Of a DNA stretch of 64,000 nt, positions 50,235 through 59,624 are shown piece after piece. Location: assembly GCF_000010285.1 (NCBI RefSeq), contig NC_010617.1, forward strand, positions 434,001 through 498,000. The letters run 5' to 3'. The translations under genes and the position numbers were made by a program. Source of the DNA: Kocuria rhizophila DC2201 (lineage in GTDB: Bacteria > Actinomycetota > Actinomycetes > Actinomycetales > Micrococcaceae). The notes beneath the pieces are model-generated. The model was given only the letters and a program-made list of their open reading frames with translations, did no database searches and had not been told where the DNA came from. Every line of letters begins with the position of its first letter. The stretch's first letter is position 1.

Positions 50235-51097
50235 AGCTCCACGCTCCCGGTGATGCGCACCGCGCACTCGCCGCCCACCAGCACGGCGCCCTGCCGGTCC
50301 GAGATCACGTGCACGAGTCCGTGCCGGCCCACGCGGGTGCCCTGCCGTGCCGTGTACTCGCCGGGTGCACGCCCGGTGCGGATCAGCCACTGCGCGAGGG
50401 CCGCGTTGAGGCTGCCCGTCACGGGGTCCTCGTAGCCGCGGGCCCCGGGCACGAAGGCCCGCACCTCGAAGCGGTGCCCGGCCCCGTCCGGCGCCGGGCC
50501 CACCACGCCCACCTTCCGGTCCCCGAGCGCGGCGTAGTCGGGCTCGACGCCCAGCACGTCCTCGGCGGAGGCGAGCAGCAGCGCGGCCCACCCGGGGCCG
50601 TTGTCCACCCACTGGTGGTCGCGCACCTGCCCCTCGGCCAGCCCGAGCGCCACGGTGACCGCCCGCAGGTCCCCGGGGTCCAGCCCGCCCGAGCGGAGGA
50701 TGGGTGGGGCCTCGAAACGCAGCGCGGCGGCGTCGTCGTCCGGGGACGGGACGTGGATGCGGACGAGACCCGCCGCGCACTCCTGGACCACCCTGCCGGG
50801 GGCGCGCGGGGCGTGGCCCGCCGCGAGCCACGCGCGGGCCGAACCCAGGGTGGGGTGCCCGGCGAAGGGCAGTTCGCGGTCCGGGGTGAAGATGCGCAGC
50901 CGGTAGTCGGCCGCGGGGTCGGTGGGCGGCAGCACGAACGTGGTCTCGGAGAGGTTGGTCCAGGTGGCGAACCGTGCCATCTGCTCTTCCGAGAGGCCCG
51001 TGCCGTCCAGGACCACGGCCACGGGGTTGCCCTGGCAGGGCTCGGCGGAGAAGACGTCCACCTGGGCGAACGGGCGGGAGCGGGGTGCGGAGGTCAT
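50231..51097 (-). CDS. PhzF-family epimerase/isomerase-like protein
   Basis: Encodes 288 residues from the ATG at 51097. FAQVDVFSAEPCQGNPVAVV at the start, ETTFVLPP, LRIFTPDRELPFAGHPTLGSA and the C-terminal PVTGSLNAALAQWL match the PhzF superfamily of cofactor-free isomerases with a diaminopimelate-epimerase fold. Function is unknown here; there are no phenazine genes nearby. The insert SPDDDAAALRF is written by the dispersed word (50727-50736). Confidence 0.87.
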   Translation of the reverse strand: MTSAPRSRPFAQVDVFSAEPCQGNPVAVVLDGTGLSEEQMARFATWTNLSETTFVLPPTDPAADYRLRIFTPDRELPFAGHPTLGSARAWLAAGHAPRAPGRVVQECAAGLVRIHVPSPDDDAAALRFEAPPILRSGGLDPGDLRAVTVALGLAEGQVRDHQWVDNGPGWAALLLASAEDVLGVEPDYAALGDRKVGVVGPAPDGAGHRFEVRAFVPGARGYEDPVTGSLNAALAQWLIRTGRAPGEYTARQGTRVGRHGLVHVISDRQGAVLVGGECAVRITGSVEL

Positions 51098-51143
51098 GCC
51101 ACGATTCCACCACGGAGCCCCGACGCCCGGGGCGGGCATGAAA

Positions 51144-51182
51144 AAATCCCCTTGCTCCGGTTGCGGAGGAGCAAGGGGATTT
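51144..51182 (-). terminator. Terminator of tRNA-Pro
   Basis: AAATCCCCTTGCTCC (51144-51158) and GGAGCAAGGGGATTT (51168-51182) form a perfect 15-bp stem with a 9-base loop; on the minus strand it ends in a run of six T (51146-51141). It starts four bases after the tRNA. It may also shield PhzF-like mRNA from tRNA readthrough. Confidence 0.92.
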
Positions 51183-51185
51183 CGG

Positions 51186-51259
51186 TCGGGATGACAGGAT
51201 TTGAACCTGCGACCTCGTCGTCCCGAACGACGCGCGCTACCAAGCTGCGCCACATCCCG
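51186..51259 (-). tRNA. tRNA-Pro (anticodon CGG)
   Basis: On the minus strand the 74 bases fold as a cloverleaf: acceptor CGGGATG/CATCCCG, D loop AGCTTGGTAGCGC, anticodon stem CGTCG/CGACG around loop TTCGGGA (anticodon CGG), and T loop GGTTCAAATCC. The discriminator base is A and CCA is not encoded. CGG reads the proline codon CCG, abundant in this genome. Confidence 0.95.
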
Positions 51260-51357
51260 GAAGTTGCACGGGCGGACCCGCGAACAACTGCTTCAGCATA
51301 GCGTCAGGCTCCGGGGAATGCGAAATCACCGGGGCGGGCACCGGTACGCTCGCCCAT

Positions 51358-52605
51358 ATGGAGAATCCCGCCATGACGGCCGCCGCCCCGCGCACGTGGT
51401 GGCGGGTGGGCGCGGCCATGTTCACCGTGGGGTTCGGGGCCAACCTGTTCGCCCCCATGCTCGAGGTCTACCGCTCGCAGGACGGGCTCAGCGAGTCCTT
51501 CGTGACCGGGATGCTGGGGATCTACGCCGCCGGGCTGGTGCCCGCGCTGCTCGTGTTCGGGCCGGTGTCCGACCACCGGGGGCGGCGCGCCGTGATGCGC
51601 CCGGCGCTCGTCGTGGTGATCGCGGCCTCCCTGGTGCTCGCCGCGGCGTCCCACACCTCGGACTGGCTGCTGTACGCGGGCCGCTGGGTCATGGGCTTCG
51701 GGGTGGGCATGGCCATGGCCTCGGGCTCCGCGTGGGTCAAGCAGCTCAGCACGGACCGCCCCGGCTCCGGACCCCGACGCGCCACCGTGGTGCTCTCCGC
51801 GGGATTCGGCGGGGGCCCGCTCGCCGCCGGACTGCTCGCCCAGTTCCTGCCCGCACCGCAGGTCACGCCGTTCCTGCTGCACGTGCTGCTCGCGGGTTGC
51901 GCTGCGGTGCTGGTGTGGCGCGTGCCCGAGACCCAGCCGCCCGCGAGCGGCCCGCGCCCGTCCCGGCCGCTCGTGCCCGCCGTGGCGCGCACGGGCCGGT
52001 TCTTCTGGGTGGTGGCCGCGTGGGCGCCGTGGGTGTTCGGCACGGCCACGATCGCGTTCGCGAGCATCCCGTCCTTCCTGCTCACCACGGTGCGCTTCCC
52101 CGTGGCCTACCTCGGCGCGGTGGCCGCCACGGTGATGTTCACCGGGGTGCTCGTGCAGCCCCTGGCGGCCCGGCTCGCGCGCAGCGGGTGGCTCCCCCTG
52201 TCCGTCACGGGGCTCGGTGCCGCGAGCGCGGGCCTGGTCCTCGGGGCCCTGACCGTCACGTGGCACCTGAGCTGGCTCGCGTTCCCCACAGCCGTGATGC
52301 TGGGCGTGAGCTACGGGTTCATGATGGTTGCCGGGCTGCGCGAGGTGGAGCTCATGGCCCGCCCGCACGAGCTCGGGGCGCTGATCGGGGTGTTCTACAC
52401 CCTCACCTACACGGGTTTCGCGGTGCCGTTCGTGCTGTCCCTGGTGGCCCCGGCCGTGGCGCGCTGGGCCGGGGTGGAGCCCACCACGGGCTTCGTGTGG
52501 TGCCTGCTTTTCGGCGTGCTGGTGTGCGCGGCCTCCGCGGTCCCTGTGGCACGCGCCGCGGCACGCGGCGTTCCGGATCCGGGTACGACGACGCCGCAGG
52601 GCTGA
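51358..52605 (+). CDS. MFS transporter
   Basis: Encodes 415 residues (a second ATG at 51373 is possible). Twelve membrane segments with the MFS loop GPVSDHRGRRAVMRPALVV between helices 2 and 3, GRWVMGFGVGMAMASGSAW, and a helix 7 pattern typical of small-molecule exporters. Substrate unknown. The end GTTTPQG comes from a copy of the dispersed word read in the Thr/Pro frame (52588-52597). Confidence 0.87.
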   Translation: MENPAMTAAAPRTWWRVGAAMFTVGFGANLFAPMLEVYRSQDGLSESFVTGMLGIYAAGLVPALLVFGPVSDHRGRRAVMRPALVVVIAASLVLAAASHTSDWLLYAGRWVMGFGVGMAMASGSAWVKQLSTDRPGSGPRRATVVLSAGFGGGPLAAGLLAQFLPAPQVTPFLLHVLLAGCAAVLVWRVPETQPPASGPRPSRPLVPAVARTGRFFWVVAAWAPWVFGTATIAFASIPSFLLTTVRFPVAYLGAVAATVMFTGVLVQPLAARLARSGWLPLSVTGLGAASAGLVLGALTVTWHLSWLAFPTAVMLGVSYGFMMVAGLREVELMARPHELGALIGVFYTLTYTGFAVPFVLSLVAPAVARWAGVEPTTGFVWCLLFGVLVCAASAVPVARAAARGVPDPGTTTPQG

Positions 52606-52664
52606 GGCGCGCCCGCCCCGGTGCGTCGGCCGCTCGCACGTGGCGCGGTGGCCTGTCCGGCCGT

Positions 52665-52701
52665 CGCCGGCGGTGGGTCCGCGCTGAGCCCACCGCCGGC
52701 G
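52665..52701. terminator. Bidirectional terminator between the MFS and FAD/Fe-S genes
   Basis: CGCCGGCGGTGGG (52665-52677) pairs perfectly with CCCACCGCCGGCG (52689-52701) around an 11-base loop. It lies 60 bases after the MFS stop and 18 bases after the end of the convergent dehydrogenase gene. Confidence 0.8.
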
Positions 52702-52718
52702 TCAGGTGGCGCACGCGC

Positions 52719-55700
52719 TCAGCGGGTGACCCGCTCCAGGACCTGCAGCACGTGCTCGTAGGGCCGGCCCGTGGCCTCCGTGAGGGCCTGCTCGCACGTC
52801 CGATTCAACGATGCATACGCATCGAAATCTCCGGCAACGACCTCCGCGGCCTCGCGCCGGGTGGCGGACGCCGTGAGCTCCGGGTGCAGCATCCCGCGGT
52901 CCCCCGCGTAGCCGCAGCAGCCCCAGTCCACGGGCACGGTGACCTCCCCGGCGCACGCGTGGGCCACGCGCAGCAGGTCCTCGGTGGCGCCCAGGTGCAC
53001 GGACGAGCACGTGGGGTGCACGGCCAGGGTCTCCAGGGGTGCTCCCCGGTCCAGCCCGGGCAGCACGTGCTCGGCGGTGAACGTCACGGCGTCCACGAAG
53101 CGCAGGTCACGGTACACGGGGTGCTCCGTAGCCAGCTCCCGCATGGTCTCGAGCCCCTCCGTGCAGGACGCCGCATCGCACACGACCGGCAGCCGCCCGT
53201 GCTCGGACGCCTCCCAGAGCATCCCGAGGGTCCGCTCGCTCATCGTGGCGTAGCCGGTGGGCAGTCCCTTGGACTTCCACGGGGTGCCGCAGCAGGCCGC
53301 GTCGATGCCCTCCGGGATCCGCACGGCCACCCCGGCGCGCTCGCACAGCCGCAGGAACGCCTCGGACGCCGAGGGGCCCTCACCGGAGACCGTGCCGAAC
53401 ATCGCCCCGATGCACGCGGGGAAGAACACGGCCCGGACGGGGCGGTGCTCGGCGGAGGTCGACGCCGCGGCGTCACCGCGGGGAGCCGCCGCCCTCACTC
53501 CTGCGGCACTCGTGCCCTGGGCGCTCGTGCCCGGGGCGCCCGCAGCCCCTCGGACCGGTTGCCCGGCAGGGGAGTGCGCGGGCGGCGTCGTCAACCGGGA
53601 GCGGGTGCCGCCGCCCGCCGGGAGCGTGGCGTTGTAGCGGGGGACCGTGTCTGCGCCGAGCACCGCGCGGGCCGCGCGGGTGGCGGAGACCGGAAGCACC
53701 GCGGGCATGTGCGAGGCCATGGTGAGGGCGAAGGCCGCCCCGGCGGAGGTCGCGGCCCACGAGCGCGCGGCGGCTCCCCACGCGAGGTCCGCGACCGTGG
53801 AGTGGTTCTCCGCGCGCAGCCGCCGCACCAGGTCGCCCGTGTTGATGTGCACGGGGCAGGCCGTGACGCACATGCCGTCCACGGCGCACGTCTGCAGCCC
53901 GGCGTAGTCGTACTCGCGGCGCAGCCGTGCGGCCAGGGCGGTGTCCCCGCGCTCCTCGGCCTGGGCGATCTCCCGGCGTCCCACGATGCGCTGGCGCGGG
54001 GTGAGGGTGAGGTCCTGGGACGGGCACACCGGCTCGCAGTAGCCGCACTCCACGCAGCGGTCCACCTCGGACTCCACGGGCGGGGCGGTCTTGAGGTCCC
54101 GCAGGTACGCGCGCGGGTCCTCGGTGAGGATCACCCCGGGGTTGAAGCGGTTGCCGGGATCGATCAGGGCCTTCAGCTCCACCATCACCGAGTACAGCTC
54201 GTCCCCGTACTGCCGCCGCACGAACGGGGCCATGATCCGCCCGGTGCCGTGCTCGGCCTTCAGGGACCCACCGCGGCCGAGCACCAGATCCACCATCTCC
54301 TCGGTGAAGCGCTCGTAGCGCTCCAGCTGGGCGGGATCGTCGAACTGCTCGTTGAGCATGAAGTGGACGTTGCCGTCCTTGGCATGGCCGAAGATCACGG
54401 AGTCCCGGTAGCCGTGGGCGTCGAAGAGTCCGGTGAGCTCCTCGCACGCGCCGCCCAGCTGGTCCACCGGCACCACCACGTCTTCGAGCAGCGCGTTGGT
54501 GCCCTGCGGTCGGTTGCCCGCCACGGTGGTGTAGAGCCCCTTGCGCACGGTCCACAGGCTCGCGCGCTCGCGGGGGTCGGTGGTCAGGGCCACCGGCCCG
54601 GCCAGCTCGAGCGCATCGAAGGTGGACGCCGCCGCCTCCGCCAGCTCCCGCACACCTGCCGCGGTGTCGTGCTGGTACTCCACGAGCAGTGCGGCCTGCT
54701 GGCCCACCGGGATGTCCATGATCGCGGGCGGCGCGAGTCCGGTGCGCTGCGAGACCGCCAGGGACGTGGCGTCCATCAGCTCCAGGGTGGCGCACTGCGA
54801 GCCCACCAGCTCCGGAACGGCACTCGTGGCGGCCACCACGGTGGGGAACACCAGCAGGCCGGTGGCCACGTGCGGGTGCACGGGCACGGTGCGCAGGGTC
54901 GCGCTCGCCACGAACCCCAGGGTGCCCTCCGAGCCGATCATGAGGTGCTCCAGGACGGCCACGGGGTCCTCGTGGTCCAGGAACGAGTTCAGCCCATAGC
55001 CCATGGTGTTCTTCATGGCGAACAGCCGCTCAATGGTCCGCACGGACTCCGGATTGCCCCGCACGCGGTCCCGCAGCCGGAGCAGGCCCTCGAACAGGTC
55101 GGGCTCTCGGGCCCGCAGCTGCTCACCAGCATCCGGGGCGGCGGTGTCCAGCACCGTGCCGGAGGGCAGCACGAGCACCATGGACTCCAGGGTGCGGTAC
55201 GTGTTGAACTCGGTGCCGCACGCCATCCCGGAGGAGTTGTCGGCCACCACTCCGCCCAGCGTGCACGCGGACTCGCTGGCCGGATCCGGGCCCAGCGCCC
55301 GCCCGTGCGGAGCCAGCCGCGCATTGACCTGGCGCACGGTGACCCCCGGTTGCACGCGCACGCGGGCACCCCGATCCAGGACCTCCACGCTCTTGAAGTG
55401 GCGGCGGACGTCCACGAGGATCTGGTCCGTGACGGACTGCCCCGACAGGGACGTGCCGCCCGAGCGCAGGGTCAGGCCCGCGTCCGTGTCCGCGGCCGCG
55501 GCGAAGATCTGCCCCACCTCGTGCGTGTCTCGCGGGCGCAGCACCGCGCGCGGCTGCATCAGGTAGTGGGAGGCGTCGTGGGCCACCGCGCGCCGCTCCA
55601 GCTCCCCGGTGACGACGACGCCGCTGCCGCACTCCCGCTCGATCCTCGCCACCGCGTGGTCCAACGGAGAGTCGAGGGGAGCCGGGGCGTCGTCGGGCCG

Positions 55701-55733
55701 GCGCGTGGGGAGGGGGAGTCGGATCGGTGCCAT
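52719..55733 (-). CDS. FAD-linked, Fe-S 2-hydroxyacid dehydrogenase (D-lactate / D-2-hydroxyglutarate type)
   Basis: Encodes 1004 residues in one chain: an FAD-binding domain (about 45-230; RSGGTSLSGQSV, ADNSSGMACGTEFNTYRTL), an FAD oxidase C-terminal domain (to about 540; KNTMGYGLNSF, EHGTGRIMAPFV), a double 4Fe-4S domain (CVECGYCEPVCP, CAVDGMCVTACPV, about 550-620) and two CCG cysteine domains near the end (AACCGTPWKSKG, WGCCGYAG). This GlcD-GlcF-like fusion occurs in D-lactate dehydrogenases (Dld-II) and in YdiJ, a D-2-hydroxyglutarate dehydrogenase. D-lactate would complement LutABC, but the substrate is not settled. A Pro/Ala/Gly linker at about 710-755 contains a copy of the dispersed word (53582-53591). 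Confidence 0.87.
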   Translation of the reverse strand: MAPIRLPLPTRRPDDAPAPLDSPLDHAVARIERECGSGVVVTGELERRAVAHDASHYLMQPRAVLRPRDTHEVGQIFAAAADTDAGLTLRSGGTSLSGQSVTDQILVDVRRHFKSVEVLDRGARVRVQPGVTVRQVNARLAPHGRALGPDPASESACTLGGVVADNSSGMACGTEFNTYRTLESMVLVLPSGTVLDTAAPDAGEQLRAREPDLFEGLLRLRDRVRGNPESVRTIERLFAMKNTMGYGLNSFLDHEDPVAVLEHLMIGSEGTLGFVASATLRTVPVHPHVATGLLVFPTVVAATSAVPELVGSQCATLELMDATSLAVSQRTGLAPPAIMDIPVGQQAALLVEYQHDTAAGVRELAEAAASTFDALELAGPVALTTDPRERASLWTVRKGLYTTVAGNRPQGTNALLEDVVVPVDQLGGACEELTGLFDAHGYRDSVIFGHAKDGNVHFMLNEQFDDPAQLERYERFTEEMVDLVLGRGGSLKAEHGTGRIMAPFVRRQYGDELYSVMVELKALIDPGNRFNPGVILTEDPRAYLRDLKTAPPVESEVDRCVECGYCEPVCPSQDLTLTPRQRIVGRREIAQAEERGDTALAARLRREYDYAGLQTCAVDGMCVTACPVHINTGDLVRRLRAENHSTVADLAWGAAARSWAATSAGAAFALTMASHMPAVLPVSATRAARAVLGADTVPRYNATLPAGGGTRSRLTTPPAHSPAGQPVRGAAGAPGTSAQGTSAAGVRAAAPRGDAAASTSAEHRPVRAVFFPACIGAMFGTVSGEGPSASEAFLRLCERAGVAVRIPEGIDAACCGTPWKSKGLPTGYATMSERTLGMLWEASEHGRLPVVCDAASCTEGLETMRELATEHPVYRDLRFVDAVTFTAEHVLPGLDRGAPLETLAVHPTCSSVHLGATEDLLRVAHACAGEVTVPVDWGCCGYAGDRGMLHPELTASATRREAAEVVAGDFDAYASLNRTCEQALTEATGRPYEHVLQVLERVTR

Positions 55734-55743
55734 GGGAAGAACT

Positions 55744-56673
55744 TTAGTCCGTGAGCGTGACCAGAACGGCCTGTGGTGGGCAGAAGAGCCGCACCGGGGC
55801 GAAGCGGGACTCGCCCAGGCCCTGGGAGATGTTCACCGGGACGCCGCGGTGATCGATGAGTCCCTTGCAGATCGCGGGGTCCAGGTCGCAGTTGCTGACC
55901 AGGGCCCGGCCCCCGGGCAGGCACACCTGGCCGCCGTGGGTGTGGCCCGCGAAGACGATGTCCGCCCGGTCCGCGGCGAAGCGGTCCAGGGTGCGCAGGT
56001 ACGGGGCGTGGGCCACCCCGATCCGGACGTCCGCCGGGGTCGGCTGGCCCTCGGGGAAACCGGGGTGGCGGTCGTAGTTCAGGTGCGGGTCGTCCACGCC
56101 CGAGAAGTCCACGACCGTCCCGGCCACCTCCAGGCGCAGCGCGCGGTTCACGAGTCCCTGCCAGCCGTGGGACTCGAACGCGCGGTGCATCTGCTCGGTG
56201 GGCAGCCGGGGCGCCTCGCCCGAGGACTTCTCGCCCGCGGTGGTGCGCCACAGGTAGCGCGTGGGGTTCTTGGGCTGCGGCGCGAAGTAGCAGTTGGAGC
56301 CCGGCACGTAGACGCCCGGGAAGCGGAACAGCGGCTCGAGGATCTCCAGCAGGTACGGCACCGCGTGCGGGTGGGAGAGGTTGTCCCCGGTGTCCACCAC
56401 CAGGTCCGGTTCCAGCGCGGCCAGCGAGTGCACGAAGCGCTTCTTGGCCTCCTGGCCCGGAACCGTGTGCAGGTCCGAGAGGTGCAGGATGCGCAACGGC
56501 CGGGACCCGGCGGGCAGCACCCGCACGGTCTCCTGGCGCAGCTGGAACCGGCGGCGCTCCCCGAGCGTGGCCCAGGCCACGGTGGCCGCGCCGGCGGCGA
56601 AGAGCCCCGCCCCGGTCGCGGCGAGGGTGCGCGCGACCGGGGCGGGGCCGGTGCCGGGGGAGGGCGCCGTCAC
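55744..56673 (-). CDS. Calcineurin-like metallophosphoesterase, membrane-anchored
   Basis: Encodes 309 residues from a GTG at 56673 that overlaps the penicillin-binding protein stop (GTGA). A single N-terminal hydrophobic segment (about 12-32) should anchor it. Metal motifs are ILHLSDLHT, VVDTGDNLS, IGVAHAPYL and FAGHTHGGQVCLPG. The central motif usually reading G-N-H-D or, in this subgroup, G-S-N-D reads G-S-N-C-Y-F, so the Asp is a Cys. Pairing with a class A PBP is common in actinobacteria and suggests a role at the cell envelope. Confidence 0.87.
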   Translation of the reverse strand: MTAPSPGTGPAPVARTLAATGAGLFAAGAATVAWATLGERRRFQLRQETVRVLPAGSRPLRILHLSDLHTVPGQEAKKRFVHSLAALEPDLVVDTGDNLSHPHAVPYLLEILEPLFRFPGVYVPGSNCYFAPQPKNPTRYLWRTTAGEKSSGEAPRLPTEQMHRAFESHGWQGLVNRALRLEVAGTVVDFSGVDDPHLNYDRHPGFPEGQPTPADVRIGVAHAPYLRTLDRFAADRADIVFAGHTHGGQVCLPGGRALVSNCDLDPAICKGLIDHRGVPVNISQGLGESRFAPVRLFCPPQAVLVTLTD

Positions 56674-58811
56674 TTGCGGGTGGACAGCACGTTCGAGGGC
56701 GGGTCGGAGAACGGCGCCGTGCTGTAGTTCGGCGCGATCTCCTTCATGTAGTTCTGCCACTGGCTGCCCGCGTACGTGGCGCCGTCCACCCACTCGGTGC
56801 CGGAGCCGCCGCGCTTGCCGCCGATGTTCAGCCCGTTCAGCGAGCGGGAGCCGGACTGGTAGTTGCCCACCCACGAGGCCGTGGACAGACCCTTGGTGTA
56901 GCCGAGCATCCAGGTCTGGGTGGAGTTGTCGGTAGTGCCCGTCTTGGCGGCGGAGGCGTTGGGCAGTCCGATGCCCCGCTGGTACGCGGAGCCCTTCACG
57001 ATCACCTGCTCCAGGACGTAGTTCACGCCCTGCGCGACCTCCTTCTTGATGACCTGCTGGCACTTGTCACCGGGCACCGAGTAGTTCTTGCCGGAACGGT
57101 CCGTGACCCTGGTGATGGAGCGCGGCTCGCACATCATGCCGTCGTTGGCGAACGCGGAGAACGCGCGGGCCATGGTCATGGGGGAGATGTCCGCGGAACC
57201 ACCCAGCAGCGAGGACAGCACCGTGGTGTCCACGGGGTCGCCGGTCTTGCCGTCGTGGATGCCCAGCGCCTTGGTGATCTCGCCGATCTGGCACAGGTCC
57301 AGGTCCGCGGCCATGGCGTACAGGGCGGAGTTGATGGAGTTGTAGATGCCGTAGTCCACGTCCATCACCTTGTTGTAGCCCTCGGTGGCGTTCTGGAACG
57401 AGAGGCCGTTGCCGTCCGTGCCGGGCTCGATCTTGTACCCGTTGGGCAGGCACGAGGCCTTCCACTGGTAGTCCGCGGGGTAGCTCAGCCTGCGGGCGTC
57501 GATGCTGGCCTTCACGCCCTTGCCCGAGTTGATCCACTGGGCCAGGGTGAACGGCTTGAACGTGGAGCCCACCTGGAAGCCGCCGGCCCCGCCCATGGAG
57601 GTGTCCACGTTGAAGTTGTACGTGGTGTTGGACATGCCCTCCGCGGCGGAGTAGTTGGTGTTCTGCGCCATGGACACGATGTGCCCGTTGCCCGGCTCCA
57701 GGGAGATCAGGGACGTGGAGACGCTGTCCGGGTTGTTGTCCTTGGGCTGCGTGGCGTTGACCTGGGTGTCCGCCGCCTTCTGGGCCTTGGGGTCCAGGGT
57801 GGTGCGGATGGTCAGGCCACCGCGCTGCAGCGTGGCCAGCCGCTCCTCCGGGGTGGTGCCGAACGAGTCCGACTGCATGACCTCGTTCTCCACGTAGTCG
57901 CAGAAGTACGGGGCCGTCTTGGCCGCGGAGCACCCCGAGTTGGTGTGGTGGATGTCCAGCTTCATGGGCTCCTTGGCCGCCTGGTCCGCCTGCTGCTGCG
58001 TGATGGACCCGGTCTGGACCATGGTGTCGAGCACCACGTTGCGCCGCTGCGTGGACGCCTCGGGGTTGACCTCGGGATTGTAGTAGTTGGGGGACTGCAC
58101 CATGCCCGCGAGCGTGGCGGACTGGGCGATGCTCAGCTTGGACGCCGGGATGCCCCAGAAGTACTGGGACGCGGCCTCCACGCCGTAGTTGGAGCCGCCG
58201 AAGAGCACGATGTTGAGGTAGCCCTCCAGGATCTCGTCCTTGGACTTCTCCTGCTCCATGGACAGGGCGAGCTTGATCTCCTTGATCTTGTCCACCACGC
58301 CCTTGTCGGCACCGATGGTGCTGGCCTGCTCACCGGCCCGGACCTGCTGGTCGATGATCAGGTTGTTGACGTACTGCTGCGTGATGGTGGAGGCACCCTG
58401 GCGGGTGCTGGGGCGCAGCAGGTTGTTGCCCATGGCGCGCACGATGCCCCACGGGTCCACGCCGCCGTGGTCGTAGAAGTCGCGGTCCTCGATGGACAGC
58501 AGCGCGTTGCGCATGTTCGGGGAGATCTGGTCCAGCGGCACGGGATCACGGTTCTGCGCGAAGAACTTGGCCACCTCGGTGCCGTCCTTGGCCACCACGG
58601 TGGAGGCCTCCGAGACGGGTCCGGACTCCATGTTCGCGGGCAGGGACTTGAACCAGCCCACGGACGCGTTGGCGGCCAGCCCGGCGGCCGCGGCGGGGGG
58701 TACCAGGAGTCCGGCCGCCACCACTCCGGTGACCACGGCGACGGCGATGAACGCGACGACGTTGCCCAGGACCGACGTGGGCTCGGAGCCCGAGTTGTTG
58801 CGTGATGCCAT
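56670..58811 (-). CDS. Class A penicillin-binding protein (transglycosylase/transpeptidase)
   Basis: Encodes 713 residues from the ATG at 58811; a TTG at 58826 is an alternative. One membrane anchor (about 18-45) is followed by the glycosyltransferase domain (SIEDRDFYDHGGVDPWGIVR, RQGASTITQQYVNN, EGYLNIVLFGGSNYGVEAAS) and the transpeptidase domain with GSTFKPF (active Ser), SINSAL and AAKTGTTDNSTQTW. It polymerises and cross-links peptidoglycan. No PASTA domain follows; the protein ends after a Ser/Pro-rich tail. Equivalent to PonA-type proteins; the name is not assigned because several paralogues usually exist. Confidence 0.93.
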   Translation of the reverse strand: MASRNNSGSEPTSVLGNVVAFIAVAVVTGVVAAGLLVPPAAAAGLAANASVGWFKSLPANMESGPVSEASTVVAKDGTEVAKFFAQNRDPVPLDQISPNMRNALLSIEDRDFYDHGGVDPWGIVRAMGNNLLRPSTRQGASTITQQYVNNLIIDQQVRAGEQASTIGADKGVVDKIKEIKLALSMEQEKSKDEILEGYLNIVLFGGSNYGVEAASQYFWGIPASKLSIAQSATLAGMVQSPNYYNPEVNPEASTQRRNVVLDTMVQTGSITQQQADQAAKEPMKLDIHHTNSGCSAAKTAPYFCDYVENEVMQSDSFGTTPEERLATLQRGGLTIRTTLDPKAQKAADTQVNATQPKDNNPDSVSTSLISLEPGNGHIVSMAQNTNYSAAEGMSNTTYNFNVDTSMGGAGGFQVGSTFKPFTLAQWINSGKGVKASIDARRLSYPADYQWKASCLPNGYKIEPGTDGNGLSFQNATEGYNKVMDVDYGIYNSINSALYAMAADLDLCQIGEITKALGIHDGKTGDPVDTTVLSSLLGGSADISPMTMARAFSAFANDGMMCEPRSITRVTDRSGKNYSVPGDKCQQVIKKEVAQGVNYVLEQVIVKGSAYQRGIGLPNASAAKTGTTDNSTQTWMLGYTKGLSTASWVGNYQSGSRSLNGLNIGGKRGGSGTEWVDGATYAGSQWQNYMKEIAPNYSTAPFSDPPSNVLSTRK

Positions 58812-58928
58812 TGCGCCAGTGTACAAGCCGGGGCGGGGTGGACCGGGCGGGCGCGGGAGGGGTCACACTGTGTTCTCCCGGGGTGCGCGCACGCGCCTGA
58901 CAGTGTCGTGGCAAGTAGTGTGGAGGCC

Positions 58929-59123
58929 ATGACCACTTGGGAATATGCAACCGTTCCGCTCATGATCCACGCCACCAAGCAGATCCTCGACAACTGGGGG
59001 GAGGACGGCTGGGAGCTCGTGACCGTCCTGCCGGGCACCCAGGCCGCGGACACGCCGGCCGGGAACATGAACGCGCCCGTCCAGAACAACCCGATCGCCT
59101 ACTTCAAGCGCCCCAAGCCCTGA
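58929..59123 (+). CDS. DUF4177-like small protein
   Basis: Encodes 64 residues starting MTTWEYATVPLMIHATKQIL and continuing WGEDGWELVTVLPG, ending in AYFKRPKP. This matches small actinobacterial DUF4177-type proteins of unknown role that sit next to a RidA gene. Start chosen at the ATG at 58929; GGAGG lies only two bases upstream, so the message may be leaderless or a start at 58908 (GTG) may be used. Divergent from the PBP gene. Confidence 0.8.
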   Translation: MTTWEYATVPLMIHATKQILDNWGEDGWELVTVLPGTQAADTPAGNMNAPVQNNPIAYFKRPKP

Positions 59124-59142
59124 GCGGCGGGAAGGTCGAACC

Positions 59143-59622
59143 ATGAGTGAGAAGTTCGAGGAGCGCCTGGCGCAGCTGGGGCTCGAGCTGCCGGAGGTGG
59201 CCAAGCCCCTGGCGGCCTATGCACCGGCCGTGGTGAGCGGCACGTACGTGTACACCGCCGGGCAGCTGCCGCTCGTGTCCGGGGCCCTGCCGGAGACCGG
59301 CGTGGTCAGCGACTCCGGCGCCGCCGGCACCGTGTCCCCGGAGCGGGCCGCCGAGCTCGCGGAGCGCTGCGCGCTCAACGCGATTGCCGCCGTGAAGTCC
59401 CAGATCGAGGACCTCAACCGGATCCGCCGCATCGTGAAGGTCACCGGCTTCGTGGCCAGCGCACCGGACTTCCACGGCCAGCCCGCCGTGGTGGACGGTG
59501 CCTCCACCCTGCTGGGCCGGGTGTTCGGGGCCGCGGGCGTGCACGCGCGCTCCGCGGTGGGCGTGAGCGTCCTGCCCCTGAACTCCCCGGTGGAGGTCGA
59601 GCTGATCGTCGAGTTCGGCTGA
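59143..59622 (+). CDS. RidA/YjgF-family protein
   Basis: Encodes 159 residues; the ATG at 59143 follows GGCGGGAAGGTCGAACC. It begins with FEERLAQLGLELPEVAKP and ends with RSAVGVSVLPLNSPVEVELIVEF, where the Arg corresponds to the residue used by imine deaminases of the RidA family. The length, about 30 longer than E. coli RidA, is normal for the actinobacterial clade. It probably removes reactive enamine/imine intermediates. In an apparent operon with the flanking DUF4177 and Nudix-like genes. Confidence 0.9.
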   Translation: MSEKFEERLAQLGLELPEVAKPLAAYAPAVVSGTYVYTAGQLPLVSGALPETGVVSDSGAAGTVSPERAAELAERCALNAIAAVKSQIEDLNRIRRIVKVTGFVASAPDFHGQPAVVDGASTLLGRVFGAAGVHARSAVGVSVLPLNSPVEVELIVEFG

Positions 59623-59624
59623 GC

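Noticed and set aside
51201-55754. A plus-strand open frame of over 1500 codons opposite the MFS and FAD/Fe-S genes
   Set aside because: It lies mostly antisense to the FAD/Fe-S dehydrogenase and partly overlaps the MFS gene in another frame. Its translation is His/Arg/Gly-rich without domains, the usual product of a GC-rich codon pattern read on the opposite strand.
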